A stretch of DNA of 64,000 nt from Streptomyces sp. NBC_01235. Its GTDB lineage: Bacteria > Actinomycetota > Actinomycetes > Streptomycetales > Streptomycetaceae. The stretch is taken from NCBI RefSeq assembly GCF_035989285.1, contig NZ_CP108513.1, positions 6,696,001 to 6,760,000 of the forward strand. The letters are read 5' to 3'. Under the pieces are notes generated by a model. That model saw only the letters and a list, made by a program, of their open reading frames with translations, made no database searches and was not told the DNA's origin. The position numbers and the translations under genes are program-made. Below, piece after piece: positions 47,020 to 56,149 of this stretch (its first letter is position 1; each line of letters opens with the position of its first letter).

Positions 47020-47883
47020 GTGCACCGCCGGCACAACGGGCTCAGGACCGCAGTACTCCTCGGGGGACTGTCCGCACTCATCATCGTCATCGGCAGCTTC
47101 TTCGGGCGTGCGGGGCTCGTCGTCGCGGTCCTGATCGCCCTCGGCACCAACGCGTACGCGTACTGGAACAGCGACAAGCTCGCGCTACGCGCGATGCGTG
47201 CCCGCCCGGTGAGCGAGTTCGAGGCCCCCGCCCTCTACCGGATGGTCCGCGAGCTCTCCACCCAGGCCCGCCAGCCCATGCCCCGCCTGTACATCTCCCC
47301 GACCGAGGCACCCAACGCCTTCGCGACCGGCCGCAACCCGCGCAACGCCGCCGTGTGCTGCACGGACGGCATCCTGCGCCTCCTCGACGAGCGCGAACTG
47401 CGCGGCGTCATCGGCCACGAGCTCAGCCACGTCTACAACCGGGACATCCTCATCTCCTCGGTCGCCGGCGCGCTCGCCTCCGTGATCATGTTCCTGGTCA
47501 ACTTCGCCTGGCTGATCCCGATCGGACGCTCCGACGACGATGACGGCCCCGGCATCCTCGGCATGCTCCTGATCATGATCCTGGGCCCGCTCGCCGCAAG
47601 CGTCATCCAGCTCGCCATCAGCCGCTCCCGGGAGTACGAGGCGGACGCCTCCGGTGCCCAGCTCACCGGCGACCCGCTGGCCCTCGCGAGCGCCTTGCAT
47701 AAACTGGAGGCGGGCACCAAACAGCTTCCGCTGCCCCCGGAGCCCCGCATCGAGACCGCGAGCCACATGATGATCGCGAACCCCTTCCGCCCGGGCCAGG
47801 GGCTCTCCAAGATGTTCTCGACACACCCGCCGATGGCGGACCGTATCGCCCGGCTCGAGAAAATGGCAGGTCGCCACCAGTGA
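47020..47883 (+). CDS. htpX: HtpX-like M48 zinc metalloprotease
   Basis: A 287-residue membrane protease. It has two N-terminal helices (about 10-50), the zinc site [10 protein letters not shown], two more helices, and the third ligand in [15 protein letters not shown]. It degrades damaged or surplus membrane proteins. The GTG at 47020 has TTGGAGG upstream. It overlaps the YccF-type gene by 4 nt, so they form a pair. Confidence 0.95.
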   Translation: MHRRHNGLRTAVLLGGLSALIIVIGSFFGRAGLVVAVLIALGTNAYAYWNSDKLALRAMRARPVSEFEAPALYRMVRELSTQARQPMPRLYISPTEAPNAFATGRNPRNAAVCCTDGILRLLDERELRGVIGHELSHVYNRDILISSVAGALASVIMFLVNFAWLIPIGRSDDDDGPGILGMLLIMILGPLAASVIQLAISRSREYEADASGAQLTGDPLALASALHKLEAGTKQLPLPPEPRIETASHMMIANPFRPGQGLSKMFSTHPPMADRIARLEKMAGRHQ

Positions 47884-48272
47884 AGACCATCCTGAACGTC
47901 ATCTGGCTGATCCTGAGCGGCTTCTGGCTGTTCCTCGGCTACGTGCTCGCGGGCGCGCTGCTCTGCATCACGATCATCGGCATTCCATTTGGCATTGCCG
48001 CATTTCGTATCGGAGTCTTCGCCCTCTGGCCCTTCGGCTACACGACGGTCGAGCGCCGCGACGCGGGCGCGCCCTCCTGCCTGGGCAACGTGCTCTGGCT
48101 GGTCCTCGCTGGCTGGTGGCTGGCCATCGGCCACATCGTCACCGGTTTCCTCCTCTGCCTGACCATCATCGGCATCCCGTTCGGCATCGCGAACTTCAAA
48201 CTGATCCCGGTCTCGCTGTTCCCGCTGGGCCGCGAAATCGTGCGCACCGACCAGCCGTTCGCAGCGCGCTGA
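47880..48272 (+). CDS. YccF-domain membrane protein
   Basis: A 130-residue protein with two near-identical hydrophobic modules, each ending LC(I/L)[10 protein letters not shown] (about residues 28-42 and 89-104). This is the duplicated YccF (DUF307) domain. Its molecular role is not known. It is translationally coupled to htpX, which suggests a shared envelope-stress role. Confidence 0.88.
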   Translation: MKTILNVIWLILSGFWLFLGYVLAGALLCITIIGIPFGIAAFRIGVFALWPFGYTTVERRDAGAPSCLGNVLWLVLAGWWLAIGHIVTGFLLCLTIIGIPFGIANFKLIPVSLFPLGREIVRTDQPFAAR

Positions 48273-48396
48273 CGGCGCGAGCCCGACCTGCTCGTCGTCC
48301 ACGACCAGCCCGTGTTTCGCGGCGGCCGGTTGTCCACAACGGGCGAGTTGTCCACAGGCCGGCCCGACTGTCAGTGGCGGCTTGCATCATGAACGC

Positions 48397-48969
48397 ATGA
48401 CCGAGAACGAGCAGTTGCTGGCAAGGGTGGCGGCCAAGGCGGCCACCACCCGCCCATGGGGCTGGCCTTCGCTTCCCGACCCCGTGGACGAGGCCACCCT
48501 GTCCCGCGCCGAGGCCGCCCTCGGCTTCCGCCTGCCTGCACTGCTCGCCGACCTCTACCTGCGTATAGGAGACGGCGGATTCGGCCCGGAGTACGGCCTG
48601 CTGCCCCTGTTCGACAGTCCTGCGGCCGCCGAACCCGCCGCCGTCACCCAGTACCTTGCCAACCGCGAGGGCGGTCGTCAGGACCCCGACTGGCCCTGGC
48701 CCGAGGGCGTCCTGCCGATATCCCACTGGGGCTGTGCCATGTACGCGTGCGTGGACTGCCACTCCCCACAGGCGACGGTCCTGCTCTTCGAACCGAACCC
48801 GGGCGACCCCGACCACGCCTGGTTCGTCGACGCCCCCAGCCTCACAGACTGGCTGCACGCCTGGCTCGACGGCACCGGCTGGTACGACGTCATGGGTGAG
48901 GAGCTGAGTCCGACCCCCTGGACCGAGTTCCGCACACGCGCGTCGGCGGCTCAGGGGCCGACTCTGTAG
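48397..48969 (+). CDS. SMI1/KNR4 (SUKH) family protein
   Basis: A 190-residue soluble protein with the SUKH fold signature: VDEATLSRAEAALGFRLPALLADLYLRIGDGGFGPEYGLLPL, then LPISHWGCAMYACVD. SUKH proteins are often immunity proteins to nuclease toxins but also occur as solo house-keeping proteins. No toxin gene or polymorphic-toxin cassette is adjacent, so a solo role is likely. The second ATG (48397) gives the better N-terminus. Confidence 0.85.
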   Translation: MTENEQLLARVAAKAATTRPWGWPSLPDPVDEATLSRAEAALGFRLPALLADLYLRIGDGGFGPEYGLLPLFDSPAAAEPAAVTQYLANREGGRQDPDWPWPEGVLPISHWGCAMYACVDCHSPQATVLLFEPNPGDPDHAWFVDAPSLTDWLHAWLDGTGWYDVMGEELSPTPWTEFRTRASAAQGPTL

Positions 48970-49149
48970 AGGGCGCAGAGGGATTGGACACCCTGGGCGC
49001 GGTATCAGGCGGCTGCCCCGCACGCGTTGTTCGGAGGCCTCTTGCCGTCGTACGGGCCACCGCGCGTCCGCCGAGCGCCCCTGGGCCGCGCAGCCCCGAC
49101 CCCCTCCCCTTCAAGTCCCGACGCTCTCCCCGTTCGCCGCGCCGTACGG

Positions 49150-50415
49150 CTATCGCGCGCCCGCCCACCGCCGCCGTACTCCGTACGCGACCACTCCCGC
49201 AGCCAGCACACCCGCCCCCACGACGACCGAAGTCCCCGGCAGCGCGAACGCGAGGACGGCGCAGCCCAGGAGCCCCATCGCGGGCAGCACTCGCTGGGCC
49301 GGGGCCGAATCCAGCGTCCAGGCCGACGCGTTGGCCACCGCGTAGTACGCCAGCACACCGAAGGAGGAGAACCCGATCGCGCCCCGGACATCCACCGTGG
49401 CGGCCAGGACCGCGACCACCGCGCCCACAGCGAGCTCGGCCCGGTGCGGTACCTGGAAGCGCGGATGGACGGCCGACAGGGCTCCGGGCAGGTGCCCGTC
49501 CCGTGCCATCGCCAGCGTCGTGCGCGAGACGCCCAGGATGAGGGCGAGCAGTGACCCCAGCGCGGCCACGGCGGCCCCGGCCCGCACCACCGGCACCAGC
49601 CCGGGCACTCCAGCCGCCCGCACCGCGTCGGCCAACGGCGCGCCCGCCCGCCCGAGACCGTCCGCCCCCAGTACAGAGAGGACAGCGACCGCAACGCACG
49701 CGTACACGGCCAGCGTGATGCCCAGGGCCAGTGGGATCGCGCGGGGGATGGTGCGGGCCGGGTCCCGCACCTCCTCACCGAGGGTCGCGATGCGCGCGTA
49801 CCCGGCGAAGGCGAAGAACAGCAGACCGGCGGCCTGCAGCACCCCGCCGAGACCCTCGGAGACCCCGATGCCCAGGCGCCCCGCGTCGGAGGCGTCGGAC
49901 CCCAGGCACACGACCACCACGCAAGCGAGGACCGCCAGGACCACCGTCACGATCGCACGCGTCAGCCAGGCCGACTTCTGGATGCCGCCGTAGTTCACCG
50001 CGGTCAGGGCCACCACCGCCGTGACCGCCACCGCGTGCGCCTGCCCCGGCCAGACGTACGCCCCGACCGTCAGCGCCATCGCCGCACAGGAGGCCGTCTT
50101 CCCGACCACGAACGACCAGCCCGCCAGATACCCCCAGAACGCGCCGAGTCGCTCGCGCCCGTACACGTATGTGCCGCCCGAAGCCGGATACAGCGCGGCG
50201 AGTCGCGCCGACGACATGGCGTTGCAGTAGGCGACCAGTGCGGCGAGCGCGAGTCCGAGCAACAGCCCGGAGCCCGCGGCGTGCGCGGCGGGAGCGAGCG
50301 CGGCGAAAACGCCGGCACCGATCATCGAGCCCAGCCCGACGACCACGGCGTCGCCCACGCCCAGCGTCCGCCTCAGCTCGGCGGGCGATCCGGCAGACGA
50401 TTCGGACTGTGTCAT
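49150..50415 (-). CDS. APC-superfamily amino acid/polyamine permease
   Basis: A 421-residue, twelve-helix transporter. The helix-1 substrate motif VVVGLGSMIGAGVFAAL and helix-6 FFAFAGYARIATLGEEVRDPARTIPRAIPLAL are typical of APC transporters. It probably imports an amino acid or exchanges one for a product. The start ATG has only a weak ribosome site. The 180-nt spacer at its 3' end (48970-49149) shows no gene. Confidence 0.9.
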   Translation of the reverse strand: MTQSESSAGSPAELRRTLGVGDAVVVGLGSMIGAGVFAALAPAAHAAGSGLLLGLALAALVAYCNAMSSARLAALYPASGGTYVYGRERLGAFWGYLAGWSFVVGKTASCAAMALTVGAYVWPGQAHAVAVTAVVALTAVNYGGIQKSAWLTRAIVTVVLAVLACVVVVCLGSDASDAGRLGIGVSEGLGGVLQAAGLLFFAFAGYARIATLGEEVRDPARTIPRAIPLALGITLAVYACVAVAVLSVLGADGLGRAGAPLADAVRAAGVPGLVPVVRAGAAVAALGSLLALILGVSRTTLAMARDGHLPGALSAVHPRFQVPHRAELAVGAVVAVLAATVDVRGAIGFSSFGVLAYYAVANASAWTLDSAPAQRVLPAMGLLGCAVLAFALPGTSVVVGAGVLAAGVVAYGVRRRWAGAR

Positions 50416-50609
50416 GAGCCGCACCCTACTGATCGACGGAACCGCCGAGTGCCGTCGGGACGTCGTCCTCACCAACACGGCACGAACCCGCGTGCGACGA
50501 AGGACGCGGGGTGCGCGGGGCGCGTCGAAACGAGCACGGTCCGTCCGGAGCGAGCGACATCACAGTGCCCGGACAGCACGGGCACAGCACGGAAGGGCAG
50601 GTTCAGGAC

Positions 50610-50876
50610 ATGAGCATCATCAGCTGGATCATCCTGGGGCTGTTGGCCGGAGTCATCGCCAAGGTCCTGCTGCCGGGTCGTGACCCGGGCGGCTTCATCG
50701 GTACGACCCTCATCGGCATCGCGGGCGCGTTCATCGGCGGCTGGATATCGGCCCGCTGGCTGGACCACCCCATCACCAAGGACTTCTACGACGGCGCCAC
50801 CTGGGCCGCGGCGATCGGCGGTTCGCTCGTGCTCCTGATCGTCTACCGCCTGCTGTTCGGCAACTCACGCGACTGA
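50610..50876 (+). CDS. GlsB/YeaQ/YmgE-type small stress membrane protein
   Basis: An 88-residue protein of three helices with the family core SWIILGLLAGVIAKVLLPGRDPGG and GIAGAFIGGWI. Family members are stress-induced, but the old transglycosylase-associated label is not a function. It ends at the bidirectional terminator 50921. Confidence 0.92.
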   Translation: MSIISWIILGLLAGVIAKVLLPGRDPGGFIGTTLIGIAGAFIGGWISARWLDHPITKDFYDGATWAAAIGGSLVLLIVYRLLFGNSRD

Positions 50877-50920
50877 GCGCAGCCCATGCGGGGCCCTGAT
50901 AGCGGCAGGGAGGACCAGAA

Positions 50921-50947
50921 GGGTGGGCGCCCGACGGGCGCCCACCC
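50921..50947. terminator. Bidirectional terminator
   Basis: Perfect 12-bp arms (GGGTGGGCGCCC and complement) with a 3-nt loop lie between convergent genes. Confidence 0.85.
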
Positions 50948-50953
50948 GGCCGC

Positions 50954-51442
50954 CTACCGGTAGTTCACGAACTGCAGCGCGAAGTCGAAGTCCTGGCCCT
51001 TGAGCAGGGTGATGATGGCCTGCAGGTCGTCGCGGCTCTTGGAGCTGACACGCAGTTCCTCGCCCTGCACCTGGGCCTTCACGCCCTTGGGGCCCTCATC
51101 GCGGATGAGCTTCGCGACCTTCTTCGCGTCCTCCTGGGAGATGCCCTCCTTGATCTCCGCGAAGAGCTTGTACTCCTTGCCGGAGAGCTGGGGCTCGCCC
51201 GCGTCCAGCGCCTTCAGCGAGATCCCGCGCTTGATCAGCTTGGACTGGAAGACGTCGAGGACAGCGTTGACCCGGTCCTCGGAGTTCGCCTCCATCAGGA
51301 TCTTGTCACCGGACCACGAGATCGAGGCGCCGACGCCCTTGAAGTCGTAGCGCTGCGAGATCTCCTTGGCGGCCTGGTTGAGGGCGTTGTCGACCTCCTG
51401 CCGCTCGACCTTCGAGACGATGTCGAAACTGGAGTCGGCCAT
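50954..51442 (-). CDS. YajQ-family nucleotide-binding protein
   Basis: A 162-residue protein that matches YajQ over its whole length ([62 protein letters not shown]). Homologues bind c-di-GMP or GTP and act as regulators or co-factors, but activity of the streptomycete form is unproven. A GGAGCCACAGGAC leader precedes the ATG. Confidence 0.95.
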   Translation of the reverse strand: MADSSFDIVSKVERQEVDNALNQAAKEISQRYDFKGVGASISWSGDKILMEANSEDRVNAVLDVFQSKLIKRGISLKALDAGEPQLSGKEYKLFAEIKEGISQEDAKKVAKLIRDEGPKGVKAQVQGEELRVSSKSRDDLQAIITLLKGQDFDFALQFVNYR

Positions 51443-51667
51443 GTCCTGTGGCTCCTTGTATCGGTGTGCGTGTCGGGTGCGTATCGGCGTACGTGGGGCC
51501 GGCCGCCGAGCCCGGCGTGATCCCGGGCCGCATCCGGACAAGCCTAGCCACCCCGCTCCCTCCGGGCGGCGAGGAATCAGGTGGCGAAGCACCCCTGTGC
51601 ATCGGGTATCGTTTACGTCGTTGCCAGGGAGCACCGCCGAAAAGCGGTTCGAATGGGCAGCAACCCC

Positions 51668-51749
51668 GGCGGTGTGCCCGAGCGGCCAAAGGGAGCAGAC
51701 TGTAAATCTGCCGGCTCAGCCTTCCCAGGTTCGAATCCTGGCGCCGCCA
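51668..51749 (+). tRNA. tRNA-Tyr (GTA)
   Basis: An 82-nt class-II tRNA with acceptor pair GGCGGTG/CGCCGCC, long variable arm, T-arm GGTTCGAATCC and anticodon GTA at 51702-51704. No CCA is encoded. Confidence 0.95.
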
Positions 51750-51762
51750 CGCTGAGAGAGGG

Positions 51763-51800
51763 AACCCCTCCGAACTGCGGAAACGCAGAGCGGAGGGGTT
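51763..51800 (+). terminator. Terminator of tRNA-Tyr
   Basis: AACCCCTCCG pairs with CGGAGGGGTT, with an inner CTGCG-GAAA-CGCAG tetraloop stem, followed by TTTCTT. Confidence 0.85.
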
Positions 51801-51840
51801 TCTTCGTGTATGCAGAGGAAGCACGCCACGGCGACGCGCT

Positions 51841-52152
51841 TCATCCTCCCTCGGGAGCCCCTTCCGAACCTCCCGGTGTCTCCGCCGAGCGGGTCTTCGC
51901 CGCCCTTTTCACCTCCGCCTCGACGTCGTTGCGCGGTTTCTTCTCGTCCTTGGCGTGCTCGGTCACCGCGGCCTGCACGTCGCGGGCGAGGTCGCGCCAG
52001 GCACGCCAGGCGGTTTCGTAGGTGTTGGTCTGGATCTCCGACCAGGGGGTGGCCGTGGGCGCGCCGTACGCGTCCCGCAGCTCTTCGACCCTCGCGTGTG
52101 CCTCGTCGGCCGCGCGTTGCTTCTCCACGAGTTCTTCGAAGGTATGTGCCAC
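51841..52152 (-). CDS. Small helical hypothetical protein
   Basis: A 103-residue hydrophilic protein: AHTFEELVEKQRAADEAHARVEELRDAYG then AWRDLARDVQAAVTEHAKDE and a Lys/Glu-rich tail. It is predicted to be mostly helical with a coiled coil. No family recognised. The GTG start at 52152 has no clear ribosome site. Confidence 0.6.
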   Translation of the reverse strand: MAHTFEELVEKQRAADEAHARVEELRDAYGAPTATPWSEIQTNTYETAWRAWRDLARDVQAAVTEHAKDEKKPRNDVEAEVKRAAKTRSAETPGGSEGAPEGG

Positions 52153-52250
52153 GTGTACGGATGCTAAGGAGGAGAGCGCACTTCCGCGCGGCGAGCGGGG
52201 CGCGTCCCGCCACGGGGTACCCGCGTGGCCCACTGGGGCACACTGGCCCC

Positions 52251-52472
52251 ATGCCCAGCGCGTCCAGCCGTCGTAGAACCTGCCCCGAGTGCCGTCGCGA
52301 GATCGCCGTCGTCGCCGGACGGTTCGCCCGGCACGACCCACCGGGGGCGCGGGGGAGCGCGGGGCTCGTCTCCTGCCCCGGCTCCCGCAGGGCGGCGCAA
52401 CTGGGCGCCGCCCAGCCGTCGTTGGACGGGTACGTGATCCCGGAGTTCCCCGGACAGCTACCCCTCTTCTAG
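52251..52472 (+). CDS. Small Cys-containing hypothetical protein
   Basis: A 73-residue protein with RRRTCPECRREIAVVAGRFARHD and a later Cys in LVSCPGSR, giving CxxC-x(n)-H-x(n)-C that could bind zinc. It ends YVIPEFPGQLPLF. No ribosome site is seen; CACACT lies 6 nt before the ATG, so the mRNA may be leaderless. Function unknown. Confidence 0.6.
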   Translation: MPSASSRRRTCPECRREIAVVAGRFARHDPPGARGSAGLVSCPGSRRAAQLGAAQPSLDGYVIPEFPGQLPLF

Positions 52473-52495
52473 CGCTTCCGGGCGCGCGGCCGCCC

Positions 52496-53152
52496 TCAGT
52501 TCCCCGCCACCGCCTTCACCGCCACCGCCACCGGCGCCGAGCCGCTGATCAGCTCGAGGGTGAGGCCGGATGTCGCCGGGGTGTCCAGCAGCTCCGCCAG
52601 TACGGCGGCCACGTCGTCGCGCGGGACGGGACCGCGGCCTGTACGGGCCTCCAGGCGGACCAGACCGGTGCCCGCGTCGTCCGTCAGCGCGCCGGGGCGC
52701 AGGATCGTCCAGTCGAGGGAGTCCAGGCCCCGCACGTACGCGTCCGCCTCGCCCTTGGCGCGCTGGTAGACGTCGAAGACCTCGTCGCCCTGGTGAGCGG
52801 CGTCCGCGCCCATGGACGACACGACCACGAAGCGCCGTACGCCCGCCCGGACCGCTGCGTCCGCGAACAGCACCGCCGCGCCCCTGTCCACCGTGTCCTT
52901 GCGCGCCGTCCCGCTGCCTGGGCCCGCGCCCGCAGCGAACACCGCCGCGTCCGCGCCGCGCAGCCGCTCCGCGACCTCCTCCACGGACGCCGACTCCAGG
53001 TCCAGGACGACCGGTTCGGCACCGGCCGCCCGCAGGTCGTCGCTCTGTTCGGCCTTGCGGATGATCCCCGCGACCTCGTCTCCGCGCGCGGCGAGCAGAC
53101 GCTCCAGCCGCAGCGCGATCTGACCATGACCACCAGCGATGACAATGCGCAT
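52496..53152 (-). CDS. NAD(P)-binding SDR-like protein
   Basis: A 218-residue Rossmann protein with IVIAGGHGQIALRLERLLAARGDEV, VVVSSMGADAA, and the YQRAKGEAD segment near the active Tyr/Lys position. Homologues are called NAD(P)H-binding or flavin-reductase-like. Substrate unknown. Confidence 0.85.
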   Translation of the reverse strand: MRIVIAGGHGQIALRLERLLAARGDEVAGIIRKAEQSDDLRAAGAEPVVLDLESASVEEVAERLRGADAAVFAAGAGPGSGTARKDTVDRGAAVLFADAAVRAGVRRFVVVSSMGADAAHQGDEVFDVYQRAKGEADAYVRGLDSLDWTILRPGALTDDAGTGLVRLEARTGRGPVPRDDVAAVLAELLDTPATSGLTLELISGSAPVAVAVKAVAGN

Positions 53153-53385
53153 GCCTTCGACCGTACGCCCGGACGGCCGCATCCGCCGCACGGCTTCGGC
53201 CAGACCCCGACCCGCACCCTCGACCCGTGTCCCCCACCCCGCAGCCCGCAAGCTGCGTCCCGCAGCCGCACCCCCGACCGCACCTGAGGCCCTACGCCCC
53301 GCCTCTTTGGGCAGCGACCCCAACTCCCCGCCCCCGCTGCCGCAGCAGGGCACCGTGCTCCTGTACGGCGCCGGTGGGGGACGTC

Positions 53386-54693
53386 CTACGAGAGCTCCCC
53401 CCGCCCCTGCCTCGGCAGGCCCAACTCCGCTGAGGTCGTCGAGTTGCAGTACTCGCGGACCGCGCTCGTACGCGCCACCACGCGCCCCCGGTGGATCACG
53501 ATCCGGCTGTACGCCAACGACAGGGCGCCCGCCAGCCGGTCGCCGCGCACGGCCAGCAGGTCGGCCGGGAAACCCGCCTCCACGCGGACCTCGGGGAGCC
53601 CCAGAGCGGCACGTGCGGACGTGCTCACTGCGTCGTAGGCGTCCTCGGGGCGCAGGCCGTGAAGGGAGGCGAGCTGGTAGGCCGCTTCCAAGGGGTCGCC
53701 GCGGCCGACCGGGTTGGTGACGTCCCGCAACGCCCCGCTGCCGGCCGCCACTCGCACGCCGGCGGCGCGCAACAGCCGTACGGGCGCCGCGCCCCGGTGT
53801 TCGACGGCACCGCAGCCGCCCTGGGGGAGGCAGACCACCGTCACGCCGGCGGCGGCCAGTTGCTCGGCGGTGCGGCCGGCCGTTTCGGCGGGGAGGCGGT
53901 CGAGGCCGCCGCAGGGGCTGAGGGTGACGCCGGGGCGCAGGCCGCCGGCCATCGCGGCGAGGCGGGCGAGACGGGCCGGATCGGCGGCGTCGGTGTGCAG
54001 GTCGACGGGGCAGCCCTGCTCGGAGGCGACCTCCAGGACGGCCTCCACATAGCCCGTCGGATCGGGGTCCAGGTCCGGGCAGCCGCCCACCACCGAGGCG
54101 CCCATCTTCACCGCGTCGCGCAGCACCGCGAGCCCGTCCGCCCCGGCCGCGCCGGTCAGCACCCGGGGCACCGCCACCGCCGTCAGCTCGACGAGTCCGC
54201 GCAGCGAACGCCCGGCCTGCAGGACGGCGGCCAGCGCGCCGAGGCCTTGGACGTCGCCCACGCGCACGTGCGCGCGCAGCGCCGTCGCGCCGTGGCCGAG
54301 TTGCAGCAGCGCGGCCTCCGTGGCGCGGCGCTGGACGTCCTGGAGGGCGTACGAGACGGGGCCGTCGGCGTCGGCCGTGAGCGCGGTGTCGGCGTGCGCG
54401 TGCGGCTCGGCGGGGGCGGGGAGCAGGAGGTAGCCGTCGAGGTCCATGCGCGTGCCGGCGCGGGCTGTGCCGGTCACCGGGCCGGTGGTCAGGCTGCCGG
54501 CCGTGCCGACCGCCTCGATACGTCCGCGGCCCAGCCGTACGTCCACGGTCCGGCCGTCCGTCAGGCGCGCCCCGCACAACAGGAGGGCGGCCGGGTCCGG
54601 CGAGCCTCCCGAGGCGCCGTACGCGGACGAGGCGGACGAGGCGGACGACGAGGACGACCACGAGGGGGGCGGCTGCGGCTGACTGTCGGGCAT
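53386..54693 (-). CDS. Amidohydrolase, cytosine-deaminase-like, with altered active site
   Basis: A 435-residue protein. A Ser-rich low-complexity leader (about residues 11-32) is followed by the amidohydrolase beta-sandwich (LLLCGARLTDGRTVDVRLG) and barrel. The HxH metal pair is present (EPHAHAD, H98 and H100) and H233 (DLHTDA). The glutamate expected three residues after H233 is Ala (A236). The next metal His is replaced (VTLSPCGG). The metal Asp near residue 320 is Gly (AAGSGALRD). The fold is clear but catalysis is doubtful. The ATG at 54693 is preferred over a longer reading that only repeats low-complexity sequence. Confidence 0.8.
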   Translation of the reverse strand: MPDSQPQPPPSWSSSSSASSASSAYGASGGSPDPAALLLCGARLTDGRTVDVRLGRGRIEAVGTAGSLTTGPVTGTARAGTRMDLDGYLLLPAPAEPHAHADTALTADADGPVSYALQDVQRRATEAALLQLGHGATALRAHVRVGDVQGLGALAAVLQAGRSLRGLVELTAVAVPRVLTGAAGADGLAVLRDAVKMGASVVGGCPDLDPDPTGYVEAVLEVASEQGCPVDLHTDAADPARLARLAAMAGGLRPGVTLSPCGGLDRLPAETAGRTAEQLAAAGVTVVCLPQGGCGAVEHRGAAPVRLLRAAGVRVAAGSGALRDVTNPVGRGDPLEAAYQLASLHGLRPEDAYDAVSTSARAALGLPEVRVEAGFPADLLAVRGDRLAGALSLAYSRIVIHRGRVVARTSAVREYCNSTTSAELGLPRQGRGELS

Positions 54694-54745
54694 CGCGCTC
54701 CAGGGGCTCGGCTCGGGACTGCGCTGGGGACGCAGTGGGGAAGGG

Positions 54746-54787
54746 GGTGCAAGGGATGCGGAGGATGCAAGGGATGCAAGGGATGGC
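54746..54787. repeat. Short AAGGGATGC tandem repeats
   Basis: GATGCAAGG-like units repeat about four times in the 334-nt spacer 54694-55027, upstream of the amidohydrolase gene. Confidence 0.7.
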
Positions 54788-54986
54788 GGAATCAGGGCAT
54801 GTGGGGTCGCGGGGGGACTCAAGATCACGCAGAGTGAGTCGAGCCTAGGACGGCGGTTCGGCGCGGGCGGGGAGGAGCGCAATAGTCGTACTGGTGTGGT
54901 CCGCCGTGCCGGAGGGGCTCAGGAGACCGCCGGGACCTTGGGGAAACGGCCCTCCGGGCGGCCCCGAAGGGCCTCGCGAAACGGAT

Positions 54987-55016
54987 TTGGGTGAACGGCT
55001 GCGGACCGTGTAATGT
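54987..55016 (+). promoter_or_regulatory. Promoter of tRNA-Thr
   Basis: TTGGGT and TAATGT are 18 nt apart, and the tRNA begins 11 nt beyond the -10. Confidence 0.6.
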
Positions 55017-55027
55017 CTTCATCGCTC

Positions 55028-55100
55028 GCCCCAATAGCTCAGTCGGTAGAGCGTCTCCATGGTAAGGAGAAGGTCTACGGTTCGATTCCGTATTGGGGCT
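55028..55100 (+). tRNA. tRNA-Thr (GGT)
   Basis: 73 nt, acceptor GCCCCAA/TTGGGGC, D-arm AGCTCAGTCGGTAGAGC, anticodon loop ATGGTAA (GGT), T-arm GGTTCGATTCC. Confidence 0.95.
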
Positions 55101-55146
55101 CTGGTGGGTGAGGTTCCCGTCGCAAGGCGGGACCTGATCCCATCAA

Positions 55147-55219
55147 AGCGGTGTAGCTCAGTCGGTAGAGCAAGCGGCTCATAATCGCTGTGTCACCGGT
55201 TCAAGTCCGGTCACCGCTA
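55147..55219 (+). tRNA. tRNA-Met (CAT), elongator
   Basis: 73 nt, acceptor AGCGGTG/CACCGCT, anticodon loop CTCATAA (CAT), T-arm GGTTCAAGTCC. The first base pair (A-T) is normal, so it is not an initiator tRNA. Confidence 0.93.
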
Positions 55220-55308
55220 CTGACAGTAGCCGATTGTGGGGTCGGTCCTTCGATCGGCTACTCTTTTATGCGTTATATCGTCCCATCCGTTCGTCAAGGA
55301 GCACTCCT

Positions 55309-55473
55309 GTGGCTGCCACCGACGTCCGCCCGAAGATCACGCTGGCCTGCGTGGAGTGCAAGGAGCGGAACTACATCACCAAGAAGAACCGGCGTAACAA
55401 CCCGGACCGACTGGAGATGAAGAAGCACTGCCCGCGTTGCAACGCGCACACCGCGCACCGCGAAACGCGATAA
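55309..55473 (+). CDS. rpmG: Ribosomal protein bL33
   Basis: A 54-residue protein of the 50S subunit with two CxxC pairs (ACVECKE and HCPRCN) forming a zinc ribbon, so it is the zinc-binding form. GTG start after AAGGAG. It sits directly downstream of tRNA-Met, as is usual in actinobacteria. Confidence 0.97.
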   Translation: MAATDVRPKITLACVECKERNYITKKNRRNNPDRLEMKKHCPRCNAHTAHRETR

Positions 55474-55487
55474 AAAAGGCTCGTATG

Positions 55488-55521
55488 CGAGGCCGTCCCC
55501 GAGTGATCGGGGGCGGCCTCG
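55488..55521 (+). terminator. Terminator of rpmG
   Basis: CGAGGCCG-CCCCG pairs with CGGGGGCGGCCTCG around a short loop after the rpmG stop. Confidence 0.8.
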
Positions 55522-55565
55522 TGTCGTTGAGCGACCCGTACCGGCCGGTAGAGCCGGTCATTGAA

Positions 55566-55620
55566 GCAACGCAGAGCAACGCGCAGAGCAACAACGCAGC
55601 GTGACCACGCAGAGCAACGG
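55566..55620. repeat. GCAGAGCAAC short repeats
   Basis: GCAGAGCAAC occurs three times (with a GCAGCGTGAC variant) in the leader of the MaoC-like gene. Confidence 0.7.
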
Positions 55621-55644
55621 AACAACCAGGAGGTGCCGAGGCCC

Positions 55645-56142
55645 ATGGCGCTCGATCAGTCCTTCGTCGGGCGGACCTACCCGCCCACCGATCCCTATGA
55701 GGTCGGCCGGGAGAAGATCCGCGAGTTCGCCGAGGCCGTGGGGGACGCCAACCCTGCGTACACCGACCCGGACGCCGCCAAGGCGCTCGGATACGCCGAT
55801 GTGATCGCGCCGCCGACCTTCGTGTTCTCGATCACCTTCAAGGCGGCGGGCCAGGTCGTCCAGGACCCGCAGCTGGGCCTGGACTACGGCCGCGTGGTGC
55901 ACGGCGACCAGAAGTTCGCCTACAAGCGGCCGGTGCGCGCCGGGGACCGGCTCACGGTCACATCGACCATCGAGGCCGTCAAGTCGATGGCCGGCAACGA
56001 CATCCTGGACGTCCGGGGCGAGGTCCACGACGAGGCCGGCGAGCACGTCGTGACCGCCTGGACCAAGCTCGTCGCCCGCGCGGCGGAGCCCGCGGCAGCA
56101 GCGAAACCCGCGGAAGCCGCGGCAGCAGACGGGGAGGCGTGA
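55645..56142 (+). CDS. MaoC-like dehydratase subunit, N-terminal half (HadA/C type)
   Basis: A 165-residue hot-dog protein (FVGRTYPPTDPYEVGREKIREFAEAVGDANPAY, VVHGDQKFAYKRPVRAGD) homologous to the accessory subunit of the mycobacterial (3R)-hydroxyacyl-ACP dehydratase. It lacks the hydratase active-site dyad, so it should act with the next protein. The last 20 residues are an Ala-rich tail. RBS CCAGGAGG. The operon order rpmG-hadA-hadB matches mycobacteria. Confidence 0.85.
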   Translation: MALDQSFVGRTYPPTDPYEVGREKIREFAEAVGDANPAYTDPDAAKALGYADVIAPPTFVFSITFKAAGQVVQDPQLGLDYGRVVHGDQKFAYKRPVRAGDRLTVTSTIEAVKSMAGNDILDVRGEVHDEAGEHVVTAWTKLVARAAEPAAAAKPAEAAAADGEA

Positions 56143-56149
56143 GGAACCG

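Noticed and set aside
48397..48969. SUKH protein as an immunity gene of a toxin system
   Set aside because: No toxin, RHS or WXG100 gene is nearby.
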